DNA of 64,000 nucleotides from Erigeron canadensis (GCF_010389155.1 NC_057769.1:19220735-19284734), one strand, 5' to 3'. Numbered from the stretch's first letter, positions 43,971 through 57,100 are shown. Numbers and translations are program-made. Notes: generated by a model not told the origin, from the letters alone.

Positions 43971-45273
43971 AAAGCAAGACCCAACGAATTAGACGGGGCT
44001 TGGCATCTTGTTTCGAGAACAAGTACCTCAAGGCAGAATGATCAGTATAGACAATGGTCTTGTTAAGGACCAATTAGGGACGAAATTTATCAAAAGCATA
44101 CACAACCGCCAACAACTCTTTTTCAGTAACAGTGTAGTTCTGTTGGGCAGGGTTTAAAGTCTTGCTAGCATACGAGATAGGGCGGAAATGCTTATCCTCC
44201 CTTTGGCCTAAAACGGCCCCTAAGGCATAATCGCTAGCGTCACACATCAACTCGAATGGTAAAGACCAATTTGGTGGAGTCATAATGGGGGCATTGGTCA
44301 ATCTCTCCTTAAGCAAGTTGAAAGCTTCAAGACACTCTTTATCAAAAATGAATGGGACATCTTTCTCTAACAACTGAGTCATAGGCTGGGTGATTTTAGA
44401 AAAATCTTTTATAAACCTACGGTAAAACCCCGCATGACCAAGAAAGCTTCTAATAGATTTAACATTTGTGGGTGGAGGCAACTTACTTATCACATCAATT
44501 TTAGCTTTATTAACCTCTAACCCTTCCTCAGAAACTTTATGTCCCAAAACTATACCCTCCTAGACCATAAAGTGACATTTTTCCCAATTCAAAACCAAGT
44601 GTGCCCATTCACACCTCTCCAACATCTTGTCAAGAATTTTTAAAAAAATTTCAAATGAACTACCAAAAACCGAAAAATCATCCATGAATACTTCCATGGA
44701 GGTTTCCATCATATCCTGAAAAATGGCATTCATGCAACGTTGGAAAGTCCCAGGTGCATTACAAAGACCGAATGGCATCCTCCTATAGGCATAAGTGCCA
44801 TAGGGACAAGTAAAGGTGGTCTTCTCTTGATCTTTCGGGTCTATGGGTATTTGGAAGTACCCGGAAAAACCGTCCAAAAAACAAAAATACTCATTCCCAG
44901 CGAGCCGTTCGAGCATTTGGTCGATAAAGGGCAATGGGAAGTGATCCTTGCGGGTCGCATCATTTAGTTTCCGATAGTCAATACGTACCCTCCACCCCGT
45001 GACAGTTCTTGTGGAAATTAATTCATTTTTGTCATTTAAAACAACAGTCATCCCACCCTTTTTCGGTACACAGTGTACCGGACTTACCCATGAACTATCC
45101 GAGATGGGGAATATGATTCCCGCATCTAATAACTTCAAAACTTCTTTTTTAACAACATCCTTCATATTTGGATTCAATCTCCGTTGTCTTTGCACAACAG
45201 GTTTAACATTATCAACAAAATTAATTGTGTGCTTACAGAATTCTGGACTTATACCCGGAATATCGGAAATCTT
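43971..45273 (-). pseudogene. Athila reverse transcriptase and RNase H
   Basis: RT at 44560-45195 carries PVHCVPKKGGMT, RIDYRKLN, FCFLDGFSGYFQIPI and the active site FMDDFSVFG (near 44680). A stop at about 44560 splits it from GHKVSEEGLEV. RNase H at 44074-44547 shows FYRRFIKDFS, LMCDASDYALGAVLGQ and ISYASKTLNPAQQNY. Further stops near 44073 and 43925 interrupt the RNase H tail. Upstream, a single TGG-to-TAG-type stop at 45274 separates it from gag-protease, so gag-pol was once one long frame. Confidence 0.9.
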
Positions 45274-48110
45274 CTATGCAAAGGCCTTTTTATGGGCCTT
45301 CAACACGGTAATAAGCCTAGATTTTTCATCCTCCATCAAGGAAGATGAAATGACAACGGGGAGAAAAGATGTACCTTCTAAATATGCATACTCCAAATGA
45401 TCCGGAAGTGGCTTAAGTTCCAAATCGGTTGGAGGGCTCTCAACCGATGTAGGCACTCGGATGCTTCTATCAACTTTGATCTCTTCAAAAGATTCGTCTT
45501 CCGGTGGAATTTCATCAACACTAAGAGCCATGATTTCATGCATCATTTCTTCAACCAACTCATGCTCTTCTTCACTACAAGCTAACAAAGCTTGTCCATC
45601 TTCCATATCTAAATAGCCCATAAGCTCTTTTTCCAATGCATCTTCCTCCTCGATCACATCGATCCTGAAACAAGATTCATCACATGAGTATGGATGCTTA
45701 AGAGCTTTGTCTACATTAAAAACAACCCGGTCATCACCGACACCTAAAGAGATTTCCTTGGCCTTGACCAGGATGATAGCATCCGCGGTCATGAGGAATG
45801 GTCGGCCTAAAATTAGAGGCACATTAATGTCCGCCTCCATTTCTAGAATAGCAAAATCAACCGGGAAAATCAAATGACCCACTTTAATCTGTAAATTTTC
45901 CGCTATCCCTATGGGATATTGGAATGATCTATCTGCAAGCCTAATGCTCATGCGGGTCGGGGTCAACGCACCAAGAGACAACTTTTTATAAACAGAGTAA
46001 AGCATTAAATTAATACTGGCCCCAAGGTCGGCCAATGCCTTATACAACTCAATACCAAAAGAACAAGAAATAAGAAAACTCCCTGGATCATCAAGCTTAA
46101 GGGGTATCTCATTCTTTATTATCGCAGAAACCTCGGCACTCATAACTGCCGTCTTGTCTTCTTGTAGCTTCTTCCTATCCGAAATAAGATCTTTGAGAAA
46201 CTTCGCGTAGTTGGGCATACCTGTAAGGAGATCAACTAACGGAACAGTAATGTTAACATTTTGAATTAACTCAACGAACTTCTTAAAGATCTTCTTGATC
46301 TTCCCCCGCTTCAACCGTTGAGGAAACAGCACCTTCGGTTGGTAGGGCTTCACCGGAGGTGTCTCAACAGTAGGTTTCTCAACATTCTTAGATGGAACGG
46401 CCGGGATCTTCACGGCCGGGTTCGGTTCCATCTCGATCTCTTCATCAACGTTCCCTTCTGGTTCAACCTGCACAAGAGGAGTAACAACATTAGGTAAAAC
46501 ATTTGCGAAGTCATAAGTGTTACCTGCTCTTGTTGTGATAGCATTGACTTGCTCATTCCTAGCGTTTGGATGGTTATATTTGGTTCCTGATCCTTGATTG
46601 TTCTGCTGAGGCTTAGGATTCTGTTGGGTATTGCTCGGTAAAGTGACGGGCTGGCTATTCGACGCTCCTAGCCTTTCAAGCTTGGCTTCAATATCCTGAA
46701 ACGTTGCTTGAGTACTCTTCGAACTTTGCTCAAGCTTATTTGCCAATCCATCCAACCTAGTAGTCATAGCATCCCATTGAGAGGCCATCTTCTCATTGGT
46801 AGCTTTCTGAGCACCTACCAAATCCTTCATGATATCTCTTAATTCAGCATTCGCATTCTGCTGATTGTTGAACCTGCTAAACCTGCTTCCACTAAAACCA
46901 GAATTATTAGCATTAAAATTAGATGAAGGAAAAGAAGTACCTGATGACCGGTTTTGATAACCGGTACTCTGATTGAAGTTCCCTTGCTGATTCTGGACAT
47001 AGTTAACTTCTTGAACCGGCTTATCCGGGCAATCCTCTGAATAATGCATGTCCCCACAGTAGTCACACCCATCAGCAATCACCTTAACATCCCTTTCAAT
47101 GCTTTTGAATCTCACATCTTGGTTATCAAACCTCTCGTTCATCTGCTTTGTGAGGGCTTTGACTTCAGCAACCAAGCTTGATTCTTCACTATTCTCCAAC
47201 TTCGCCACAGTCTTACCACTAGTTCTCTTGCTTACAAGCTCATCGCGATCAGAAAACTCTTTGGCCATATCATCTAAGATTTTGTAACCTTCAGCCAGGG
47301 TCACATTGTTCAAACTACCTCCAAATGCCCTGGCTAATTCCCTTCGAGTTCTCTTTAGCAAACAATCATAGAAGATCTCAACCACTGCTTCTGTGTTCAG
47401 ATTGTTGGCAATTCCTGATCATCTCCTTATATCGTTTCCAAGCATCTACTACATCTTCCCCTGGATCTTGAGTGAATGACCGGATCTTATTCTCCAACTA
47501 TCTTTGAGTCCTTATAGAATAGAACTCATCAATAAACCCAACACGAAGCTCATCCCATGTTGTATACAGATCATCCAGTTGCTCCTTTAACCATGTCTTA
47601 GCTCCTCCACATAAAGTGAGTGGAAAAAGCTCAAGCTTGACATTATCATCTTGGTTCGCACCATAGTGGTAAAACCTACAAATCTTCTCGAACCTCTCTA
47701 AATGCCCATACGGATCATTATTAGTTACCCCATCAAACTTCTCTTCCTCCACACTTTTCAAATGACTTCCTTTAAGAGAAAAGTTAACTCCGGTGGTTGG
47801 AAGGCGAATAGGAGTGCCCCTATTAGTGGGGACATTCCTCCTACGGTCACCGTAAAGACGGTTATTGGGGTTTACCGGTTCTTGATCACCCATTCTTCTA
47901 GCTCTAACTGGTTGAGTTACCCAAAGATTTTCTCTAGGGATTTCTGTTAAATCCGGTTGATGAGTTTTATCCCGATTATCTTCTTCCTCTGAGTTATCAC
48001 CAGTTTTGAACAAACTACTACCTTCGGAGAATTTAGAACTTAAGTGCACCTCGGACGTTTCACCTTTCTTTGAGTAATGTTGATCCAAATCTACGTCCGG
48101 GTGATCACGG
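45274..48110 (-). pseudogene. Athila gag and protease
   Basis: The first part (47498-48088) is the retrotransposon gag domain, with GGAKTWLKEQLDDLYTTW. A stop near 47498 and a frameshift near 47390 lead to the 703-codon frame 45274-47385. That frame carries one zinc knuckle (CDYCGDMHYSEDCP, near 47040), a Gln/Asn-rich spacer, and an aspartic-protease-like fold with ALADLGASINLMLYS. Athila proteases typically have this D-L-G-A in place of D-T/S-G-A. Open upstream sequence to about 48180 suggests the N-terminus extends beyond the Met at 48088. Confidence 0.88.
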
Positions 48111-48409
48111 TTTTCGGTACCTGAATCTATGTTGTCGGTGATTGAGGGCTCCGTGTTGTTTGATCTAAGTAAGCGTCGTCCGGGTGAGTAATGTTTGATC
48201 TCCGTGTTGCAAAGGTCTACCAGAGGCTCTTGTGTTCATCAACTACAAAGCACCTGCACACGTACCACAAGAAATACCGTTAACCGCACCAGAAACTAAC
48301 ACAATAAAACTAAAATAAAAATAAAATCTATCTATTAAAAACAAATAACTTCCTCACAAATGAATGCAAGGAAGGATCGAATCACAAAACTAACAACTAA
48401 TTAATTTAA

Positions 48410-48428
48410 GTCCCCGGCAGCGGCGCCA
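48410..48428 (-). promoter_or_regulatory. Primer-binding site of Athila F (tRNA-Asp type)
   Basis: Minus-strand TGGCGCCGCTGCCGGGGAC, six bases from the LTR end. It complements the 3' end of plant tRNA-Asp apart from one or two positions, as usual for Athila. Confidence 0.88.
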
Positions 48429-48434
48429 AAAACT

Positions 48435-49911
48435 TGATGTGCGAAATCTAGCTTTAAATTTATAAACACGATTTACCGAAAGACTGACTACTACACACTC
48501 ACAGGCAGTGTACCTGATCGCATGCAGTGTAGTTAAAACTGGTAAGCCGAGATCGTTCGCAAGGACTTAAATAAGCAATTGTAAACATTAAATGATTCAA
48601 GTAAAATATGGGGGTTTTGTGACCGATTTGCCACGTTGCAAGTAGTTAGTTTGAAAAGTCAATAATCCCAAAGGATTAATCGAAAGAGAAGTTTGTTGTT
48701 GAAAACAATTAATTAAAGGTCATCCATCTTGATTTCGCTCGACAGAATGTTAGGATTGCACGTTTGATGAATTTCAAATTCAATTTAGTGATTAAATGAC
48801 CGAGACTCAAATTAATCGCCAACCCCATACCCGTCAAGTTAACAACTTGTTCGACTCTCTTGTATAAACTAGTTTCATTATTAAGACCGGTACCCCGAAA
48901 CGTCTTTTTATAACTTCTCTAGTTTAACAATGGTTTTGGTCATTTCAGATAACAATTTTGCCTATCGATTGTACCCAACCATCAACCCGTTAATTCTTAT
49001 CAAATATTGATTACCCTCTACCGTACCCGTTATAGAACCAATTGCTTCTAACCAAGCAATCAAAATAACTTATACCCAAATCCTAGTCGTCACTAAGCAA
49101 TGAATACAAATTATCCGGAATCAATAATTGAGTAACAAATAATTAATAGATTAAGATCACGACAAAACGTTAAATCAAATCACTTGAATTAATAAATAAT
49201 GTGCAATCCCTACATAATGTCTCACTTCATCAAGATGGATGAAAAGGCGATTAGCCACTCATATTAAATATGAAATAACAAATCAAAATGAAGGAATTCA
49301 TTGTTACCGAATACAAAGGATTGAAAACGAATAAGGATATAATTCCAATAAAGCTTTAGATCCTCCAAATTGATAAAATATGAGAAAAACCCTAAAAAGA
49401 TGACTCAAAATTGTCTGGAATATCAAAGATAGGTTTTTGGAATGTTTTAGCAGCTAATATATGCTGACCAAATTCAGCAGATTCGGCGACAAACTGCGTC
49501 GCAGTTTCAACTTTGACTTTTCTGTTGACTTGACTTTCATTGACTGGCCCTCTGTCGTATATAGTCAAACTACGTCGTAGTTTCGCTCAACTGCGAAGCA
49601 GTTTCAACCTCGGATATAATTACTGCGGCGCATAACCACACTGCGTCGCAGTTTCACGTTGACTTGCATTGAGCACCTTGACCAGCTTTGACTTTCTTCT
49701 AATCTTCACTTATGTGCCCTGTAAAATGTCCGTAAGCACTCGTTTTGCTCCAGAAACTTCGTTTTCTTCAAGTTATCGCTTAGGTACCTGTTTTCCACCT
49801 GAAACACTGACAAATACCATAAACGCACCAACTGTATACGAAAACGACTCGTAAACCTCGTTAATCAACCACTTTAAGCTATGGGAAATGGGCATAAAAT
49901 ACGACATATCA
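48435..49911 (-). repeat. 5' LTR of Athila F (1477 bp)
   Basis: Starts TGATGTGCGAAATC and ends ACGACATATCA. Palindromes of the AACTGCGNCGCAGTT type lie at 49492, 49568, 49587, 49622 and 49641. The neighbour at 49912 is copia coding sequence, which confirms the edge. No second copy of this LTR is in the window. Confidence 0.88.
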
Positions 49912-50450
49912 GTCATCAACAATGGTCAAGAAGAAATTGGCATGAGTTGATGATTTACGGTATTTTCCCCAAATATCACAATGAATTAACTTAAAACAAT
50001 CACTAGTTTTAATAGAACTCTTAGGAAAAGGGGTTCGTGTATGCTTAGCTTTAAGACAAGAATCACAAACATAATCTCCAAAATCAAAAGAAACATCTCT
50101 TAAAAAATCTGTATGCGACAATTTAGAATGGGAAGCATGACCTAATCTTAAATGCCAAACTTTAGCATCGACTCTGGTCGCCATAGCTCTCCTTGTTTGT
50201 GCTTACATTGCCATTCGATATAGACCTTTTATGCAATTACCCGTACCGATCAACTTCTTCGAGTGTAAGCCCTGCATTACAAAGAAATCCGGAAAAAAAC
50301 ACTTACTACACATTGTAACTCTTTTGTCAATCTACTAACAGAAAGTAAATTGCAATTAAAGTCAGGGAGATATAAAACTTCTTTAATTTTGTTTTCATCA
50401 ATTAAAACACAAGCCCCCTTTGCATGAACAGAATCATATCTTGTTAATTA
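49912..50450 (-). pseudogene. Copia fragment G: GAG-pre-integrase and integrase start
   Basis: Minus strand. From about 50440 one reads LIDENKIKEVLYLPDFNCNLLSVSRLTKEL, then MQGLHSKKLIGTG, a TAA stop near 50195, then WHLRLGHASHSKLS, CDSCLKAKHTRTPFP and HCDIWGKYR up to FLTIVDD at 49912. The Athila LTR interrupts the integrase core at the DDYS motif. The remainder of the element is not in the window. Confidence 0.88.
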
Positions 50451-51360
50451 AAGTATTGTATTAACAAATGAATTGTTTAACAAAAACTTAACTTATAAAA
50501 AACTTATATTGATTTTATGTATATTAAATAACGTAATGATAAATGAGAAAGTTCCATTAAATGTTTAATAAAATCAAAATTTAACATTTTTGTTATAGGG
50601 TACATTATAAATTGGGGGAAGGAAATATGAGGTGGTTAGACATTTAAGTTGGGTGAAAAATCTTTTACATACCTTTTTTTAAACCATAAAAATCATGAGG
50701 GCAAATATTTATTCAAAATATTAAAATATGGGTATGTGAGGTGTTTTTCACCGAAACTGAATGCATAACATCTTCATACTCACTTTTCTCTTATAAATTT
50801 TGCATATTGAAATTATAAGTAAGTTATAAGAAGTTATATACTTAATATACTACCATGAACAATGTCCTAAAAAGGATTTAACGGATTAATGATAGCTCAT
50901 AAACCAATTGGTTATGAAAAATGCTAATTAAGATACACAAATTATCAGTTCGTATTAACTTTTAAGTATGGTAGGGCACAATTAATCAACACCAACAATA
51001 ACACACCGACGTGGAAGAAAGAAAGAAAAAAAGCGCTAAAGCAATTAACAACCCCTCACAACCGCTAGTTATGCATGAATGAACAAACATTGGAGAAGCT
51101 TTTGATCATAAGAAACTTGTCATGGATCAAAACCATTTCAGAAGAAATCTAAAAGGACCACATGTATACCGTAACTTTACTATTCCGTATTATTCGAATT
51201 TAGAGAGATGATATTTGCGTAACAACTTGTGTCCACACTCAACATGTACAAACAATAGATTGTATATTATAGAGCTGGGTAAATCCAAAGATTGTTGTGT
51301 ATGGAAATATAGTGTTGTAGACATATCACTTCCCTCAAATTTACCTTCAAACGAATCGTA
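50451..51360. other. AT-rich intergenic DNA
   Basis: I see no ORF, repeat or RNA gene here. Composition is strongly AT-rich, with several A/T runs. Confidence 0.6.
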
Positions 51361-51765
51361 ACGCTCTCAGGAGCAAAAGAAAGCGCAACACCAAAAGGTA
51401 ACGAAAAAGAATATATCAAAAACCCTTTTTATGTATTTTTGGTATTCGAAAAATTGTAAGAAAGATAGTATTTCATGTGACAGTGTATTAAAACCCTCTC
51501 CCGATTCTTTTACAAAGTCAAGTAGCTTAACAAGACCATTGTAATTTTTCAAATCCTTTTCCCGTTTACAAAAATCACCAATGTACCAGTAGTCCAATTC
51601 TTCAACTCAAGCTTTGATAATATGCCGATCTTCCTCATACTTCAGAAGTTCTGATCATTTCTACAGTTTCCATCAATCTGTTTGTGCTGATCAGCAAAGT
51701 ACGTACTCTTCTCCCAATAAGCATAACAGCTCTCCCAACAAACTAAATCATCCTCGATAAAAAAA
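51361..51765 (-). pseudogene. Possible gene relic, unidentified
   Basis: Minus strand. One frame at about 51765-51660 encodes DDLVCWESCYAYWEKSTYF. After a frame change it continues with LKYEEDRHIIKA, a stop, then VEELDYWYIGDFCKREKDLK and LVKLLDFVKESGEG to about 51440. The charged, helix-like composition looks coding, but no family is recognised and at least two breaks are present. Confidence 0.35.
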
Positions 51766-54176
51766 AAAATACAAATAAAAAAAAAAACAAATGAACAAGG
51801 TCCCAAAAATTACAAAAATTACTACTCATGTCAATGTTCACAGTCCTCCAGAAATTACATAAACAGAAAAGATCAAAAGGAGAATCATGATACAAAGAAA
51901 ATAGACAATACATAATAAAAAAATCTAAGACTCTTAGGTGCTAGCCATATGTTGAATAGAAGAGTCGACAAAGTAACCAACAGAAGTGATTCAAACACGA
52001 TGATATTAGCTCGTAAAATTACTGTATCATTTTATCTTTTTTAAAACTGCCCACTGATTAGAGGCACAACATTATACCTTCCACATGTAATAACAGCATA
52101 CCAAGAATTCCATAAACACCTAACTAACACACAGTTTAGGCTTTAGCATGAAAACTCTGCAACAGGTTCAACCAAAAGGTCTGCTTTCAATGAACACTCG
52201 CCCTCTTCAAAATAACACAATAGCTCCATCCGTGTAGCAAGAAAGTATATCAAACTGAAATCTGTGGAACCTTTACAATGGAGCGGAAGAGGAACCCAGA
52301 ATAAACTTTAAAAAACATAGAAGACACTTGACAGACTCAGACTCGAATTCCTAACCTTTAGCCCAATTCCACCTCCTTATAACAACCTATCAACAGAATA
52401 CAAAGCTAATAATGAGCAGCAATCCTTTGACACACAAAATAAGCCACAAACTTACGGGCTATAAACATACCAATCAAAGGATCTTTCTGAAAATGCCCCA
52501 TACATATAAGTCCTGTATGGATCAAATTGGTATACACATATAAGTAACCAAAAAGTTTGAACTCAACAAAACAAAGAGACTGCATAGAGACATCTAAGGC
52601 TCTATGGTGATAAATCCTCCATCGTCTTTAAAAACTAAAAGGGACAAAGGATCTCCATAGATAAAAACAGACTCGCATCTTCTAATAAAGACCAAATGTC
52701 ACTACCTAGATGAACAAGCCACCAACCCCTCTTTTGCCTCCCTTTCCTAATACCATTACCTGACACATCCATGGTATTTAACAATTCCAACTACAGAATA
52801 TGAAACAACAAACCTTATATCTCCAAACAGAACTAGTGTTAATCAAAAAGTAACACTTGAGTAAGATATTCATTTAACAAGAGCAGCTACACAAAGAAAG
52901 AAATATGTTAGACTGACTCAATATACCAGACCGTAATGCCAACTGAGCTCTATCTTCCAAAACAGGACAACAAACGACTTCGATAGTAACAAGAAATATA
53001 CAACAGGGAAAATCAGAGAGGGCATAAGATCAAAGAAATTCCAGTACAAAATAAACCTCATTACTTTAAGTTCATAGCAAAGCCTAAGAGTAGACTCAGT
53101 AGAGTAGTTACTAAGCTACATGCTATAATTCTAAGAAGTTTATTATCTAAAACGTTCATATTCTTTTTGTATGCAAATATTTTAAAAATAAAAAAAATCT
53201 CTATATTCAGATATTATTATACATTGATGCAAATTCCCCTCTAGGAAAATTTCCAAACTAACATTACCTATCTACCCATTATCGCTTAATCATGACTACA
53301 TATTAGTATATTACTGTACGATATGAATCTGATCCAATAGCTCAATTCTGTTTATGTACTTACAGAGGTAATTTAGATAATCAACAAAAAATAACATTAA
53401 AACTAAAGTACGTGTAACATGCCATGTCCAAAAGAAAGTAGTTGCATCATTACACAGATAAACCACTATTTAGTTACCAGTTCATTGGAGGCGGACTTGT
53501 TGTGTAATATTGTACATCCTTTGGTACCATAACCAAATCGTTTCAGGTGCAGTGTTTTGCAAGCTCCAGCTCCAGTAGAAGATACAGATAGAAATCACTA
53601 GAAGCGTATTCAATTTTATAAGATGTAACATTTAAGCATTTGTGATCTTTTAACAGCTGTTAACAGTTAAAAAGGATTTAGGTGAGTAAAATATATTGTG
53701 AGAAAATTGATTTGGGATAACAAAATATGACAAACTGCTAAAAATGTACTTGGCAAACCTTATGCAAGTATGGCTGCAATCTATATGACAAAAATTATGT
53801 ATCGCTGACGCCCAACAAAACAAAAGGGTATACAAATGTAAGCCACACATATACTACAACTTATTCCTTGTATCAGCTACAGCATACTTCAACCACTAAC
53901 AAAAGCTACAAAATCAAAGAAAAAAATGCCTCACTACTCTCACAGTTTCGCACACAATTCAAATTAAACAGCAAGAATAAAAAAGCAGTTAAAAGCAAGA
54001 GCGGCTATATGACTTGACAAAAAGACAACCAACACTGTGCTAGAATGACCACATTGACATGAAAACTTTATAATATAAACAAGAAAGCTAAAAGCACGGA
54101 CCCCAGCTTGTCTATACACCAGCTACTGCTTGATGATGTTTGCAGGAATGCATCCAGAACTGTCGATTATCAGGTT
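51766..54176. other. Intergenic DNA and probable 3' region of NF-YA
   Basis: AT-rich sequence without a convincing ORF. The part next to 54176 should include the NF-YA 3' UTR; I cannot place the poly(A) site, and I do not see a miR169-like site. Confidence 0.5.
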
Positions 54177-57100
54177 TTATTTATCTGAGTTAAGATTGAT
54201 ATTGACCTGTGATTGGGAGTTATCATCAGAACTAATCTCTTTTTGTTGCTTATCCTTTTTCTCGAATCGGCCACCACATCCCCTGCTTCTTCTTAGTGCA
54301 TGCAGATGTCTTGATTCGTGCAAATATGGCTGCTAAAATTTCATAAATATCAGATCCCGGTATTTAGTGAAAATAAGCATCAGAACATTGTAGCGGTGGC
54401 AATTTTGATTCATTTAAGTATTAAAATAAGCAAAAAGTCAGTTTTAAAGCATTTCTAGAACATATGGTTGACGAGAAGGGTCGAAAGTCGCCAAAAGTGT
54501 TATCATTAAAAAGTTATAATCTAAGTTTAACATAAATATCGTAAAACATGGGATAAATTTCATGTATTAATCAAAATTATATAAAGAACAAAAGGTGGTG
54601 ACTGGATGCCAAGCAAATGTCAGGTTTTGTGAAGGCCTTGGGCTTTGTAGCTTAAGGCCTGTCTGTTTAGGAAGCCCATTGGGTTTCCTTGTTCACCAAG
54701 CAAGAAACCCTAGACTGTTCTCTATATATATCCTAGCCTATGCATTGTAATTTTTGTACTGAGCTAATAAAAACCCTAGTTGCAGCTGTGGATTAGTTCA
54801 CACACATTGTGAGAGATACCACGTTAATTCTCGTGTTCTTTATTTTTTCTGTTTTGCTTCCGCTGTGCAACCTGTTCCTAACAAGTGGTATCAGAGCTAG
54901 GTTTGATTCGACTCTGTTTTTTGCTCGTGGCTGCTGTATGTTTCGCGATTAGGGTTCCGACTCTGTTTTTTGCTCGAGGCTGCTGTATGTGTCGCGATTA
55001 GGGTTCTGTTCTGTTCCCTCGTTCACTGGTTTTTCTACAGCCGCCGACCTGCTGTTATTTTCGGATCTGTACCTGCTGATTTACTGTTGTTTCTTGCTGC
55101 TGCTGTTGATCAGCTGCTGATTGCTGCTGTTCACCGCTGATTTGCTGTAATTGCAGCTGTTCACTGCTGTTCTGCTGCTGCTGTTCGTTGTTAGTTCCTG
55201 TTGGAACTGCCGCTGCTGATTCTTCTTGACTCAATCAGATTCTAGGGTTTGGTTTGCGGCTGTGTTTTGCCGCTGTTCCACCTGCTCCCATCACCACCAG
55301 CCGCCGACACCTTTTGATTGCTTCAGATCTGTATATCTGTTCAAATATTCCGATTGAGGTATTTTGTTCGGTTGTATTTGTTTGAATTTTGGTCAGTGTT
55401 TGCGATTAAGGTTTCTGAATTTTGCGGATTTTGGTGTTGATTGATTGATTGGAAGATATAAGGTGGTTGTTATTGGTTTTTTTTTCTTGTTTGCTTCTTG
55501 TTGACGGGTGTTTGTCAACTAAGTTGAAGCCGGGTAACTTTGGTCATTTATTCTTCGTTTGTCGTTATGGCTGAAGACGGGAAGTTTGTGATTGAAAAGT
55601 TCGACGGTTCGGATTATAGTTGGTGGAAAATGCAGATTGAAGCATTACTTGGTCAAAAGGATTACTTGGTCAAAAGGATCTGGACATAGTTCTTGGTAAA
55701 AAACCGGAGAAGATGAATGAAGGACAGACAGCTCTTTGGGATACGAAAGATAAGAAAGCGAGAGGGGTTATTACACTGAGTTTGACGAGAAACGTGGCTT
55801 ACAACATCATGTCTGAAACTATTGCCAGTGGTATGGTGTCGGCGTTGTCAAACATGTATGAGAAACCGTCTGCTGCTAATAAGGTATTCCTGATGAGAGA
55901 GTTGTTTAATATGAGAATGAAGGAGGGGAGCTCAGTTACCGTGCACATAAACGATCTAAATTCTATTCTGACCAGATTGTCATCTGTGGGAACGAATTTC
56001 GATGAAGAGACCAAGGTTGTACTATTGCTATCTTCACTACTGATAGTTGGTCTGGGACTGTAACGGCTGTTACAAGCTCGGTGGGAGCTGACGGGATGAC
56101 TTTTGAAAAGATTCGCGACTTGGTACTGGGTGAAGACATTCGCCGAAGAAGTGCAAAGGGTGGGTCTTCTTCTGATTTGTTACATGTTAGCAGGGGAAGA
56201 AATAATAGCAGAGATAGTGGGAGCAGCAAAGGTCAGGGCAGGAGCTCGTCTAGGGCTCGTCCGAGTGTGCGATGTTGGGACGTGAACGAGACTGGACATT
56301 ACAGGAGTCAATGTCCGAATAAGGAGTCAATGTCCGAATAAGAATTCTCCGAAAAAGAAGTCTGATGGATTGAACACTGCAACAGCAAGCGACTCCGAAG
56401 ATGATGTCTTGATGATGTGTGTTGAAAGCAGTGTGGATTCATGGGTCATGGATTCCGGTGCATCATTCCATAGTACCCATAGCAATGATTGCATGCGAAA
56501 TGTTAAAAAGGGCGATTTTGGCAAGGTTAGGTTGGGAAACGGTGAAATTCTTGATGTGACTGGCATGGGGGATTTGGATCGAAATAAGCAAAAAGTCAGT
56601 TTTAAAGAATTTCTAGAACACATGGTTGACAAGAGGGGTCGAAAGTTGCCAAAAGTGTTATCATTAAAAAAGTTATAATCTAAGTTTAACATAAATATCG
56701 TAAAACATGGTATAAATTTCATGTATTAATCAAAATTATATAAAGAACAAAAAGGTGGTGACTGGATGCCAAGCAAATGTCGGGTTTTGTGAAGGCCTTG
56801 GGCTTTGTAGCTTAAGGCCTGTCTGTTTAGGAAGCCCATTGGGTTTCCTTGTTCACCAAGCAAGAAACCCTAGACTGTTCTCTATATATATCCTAGCCTA
56901 TGCATTGTAATTTTTGTACTGAGCTAATAAAAACCCTAGTTGCAACTGTGGATTAGTTCACACACATTCTGTGAGATACCACGTTAATTCTCGTGTTCTT
57001 TATTTTTTCTGTTATGCTTCCGCTGTGCAACCTGTTCCTAACAGCAAAGCAACCAAAACTCTGTAGATCCATTACTAAACCCACTCATTTTGTCACCTTG

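Larger units (their letters stand above)
39469..49911 (-). mobile_element. Athila-type Ty3/gypsy element F, 3' LTR missing
   Basis: Minus-strand order is 5' LTR (48435-49911), tRNA-Asp-type PBS (48410-48428), gag, protease, RT, RNase H, integrase, then an extra 3' ORF (39755-41907) and a 3' tail that ends abruptly at 39468 where gypsy D starts. The PBS type, the protease motif DLGASINLM and the extra 3' ORF are hallmarks of the Athila/Tat group. Stops and frameshifts occur in every gene. The 5' LTR was inserted in copia fragment G. Confidence 0.92.
54421..57043 (+). mobile_element. Copia element H (Tork-like), internally deleted, in an NF-YA intron
   Basis: LTRs at 54498-54883 and 56656-57043 (TGTTATCATT...TTCCTAACA) are almost identical. 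PBS TGGTATCAGAGC lies at 54886-54897. Only 1.77 kb of internal sequence remains: leader, gag and the beginning of protease. Integrase, RT and RNase H are gone. A further segment of about 77 bp (54421-54497) matches the sequence just before the 3' LTR (56581-56655), so the left edge is unusual. Orientation is opposite to NF-YA. No clear TSD. Confidence 0.88.

Noticed and set aside
51840..54176. Search for a miR169 target site in the NF-YA 3' region
   Set aside because: No convincing match seen by eye; NF-YA7-type genes are not generally miR169 targets.
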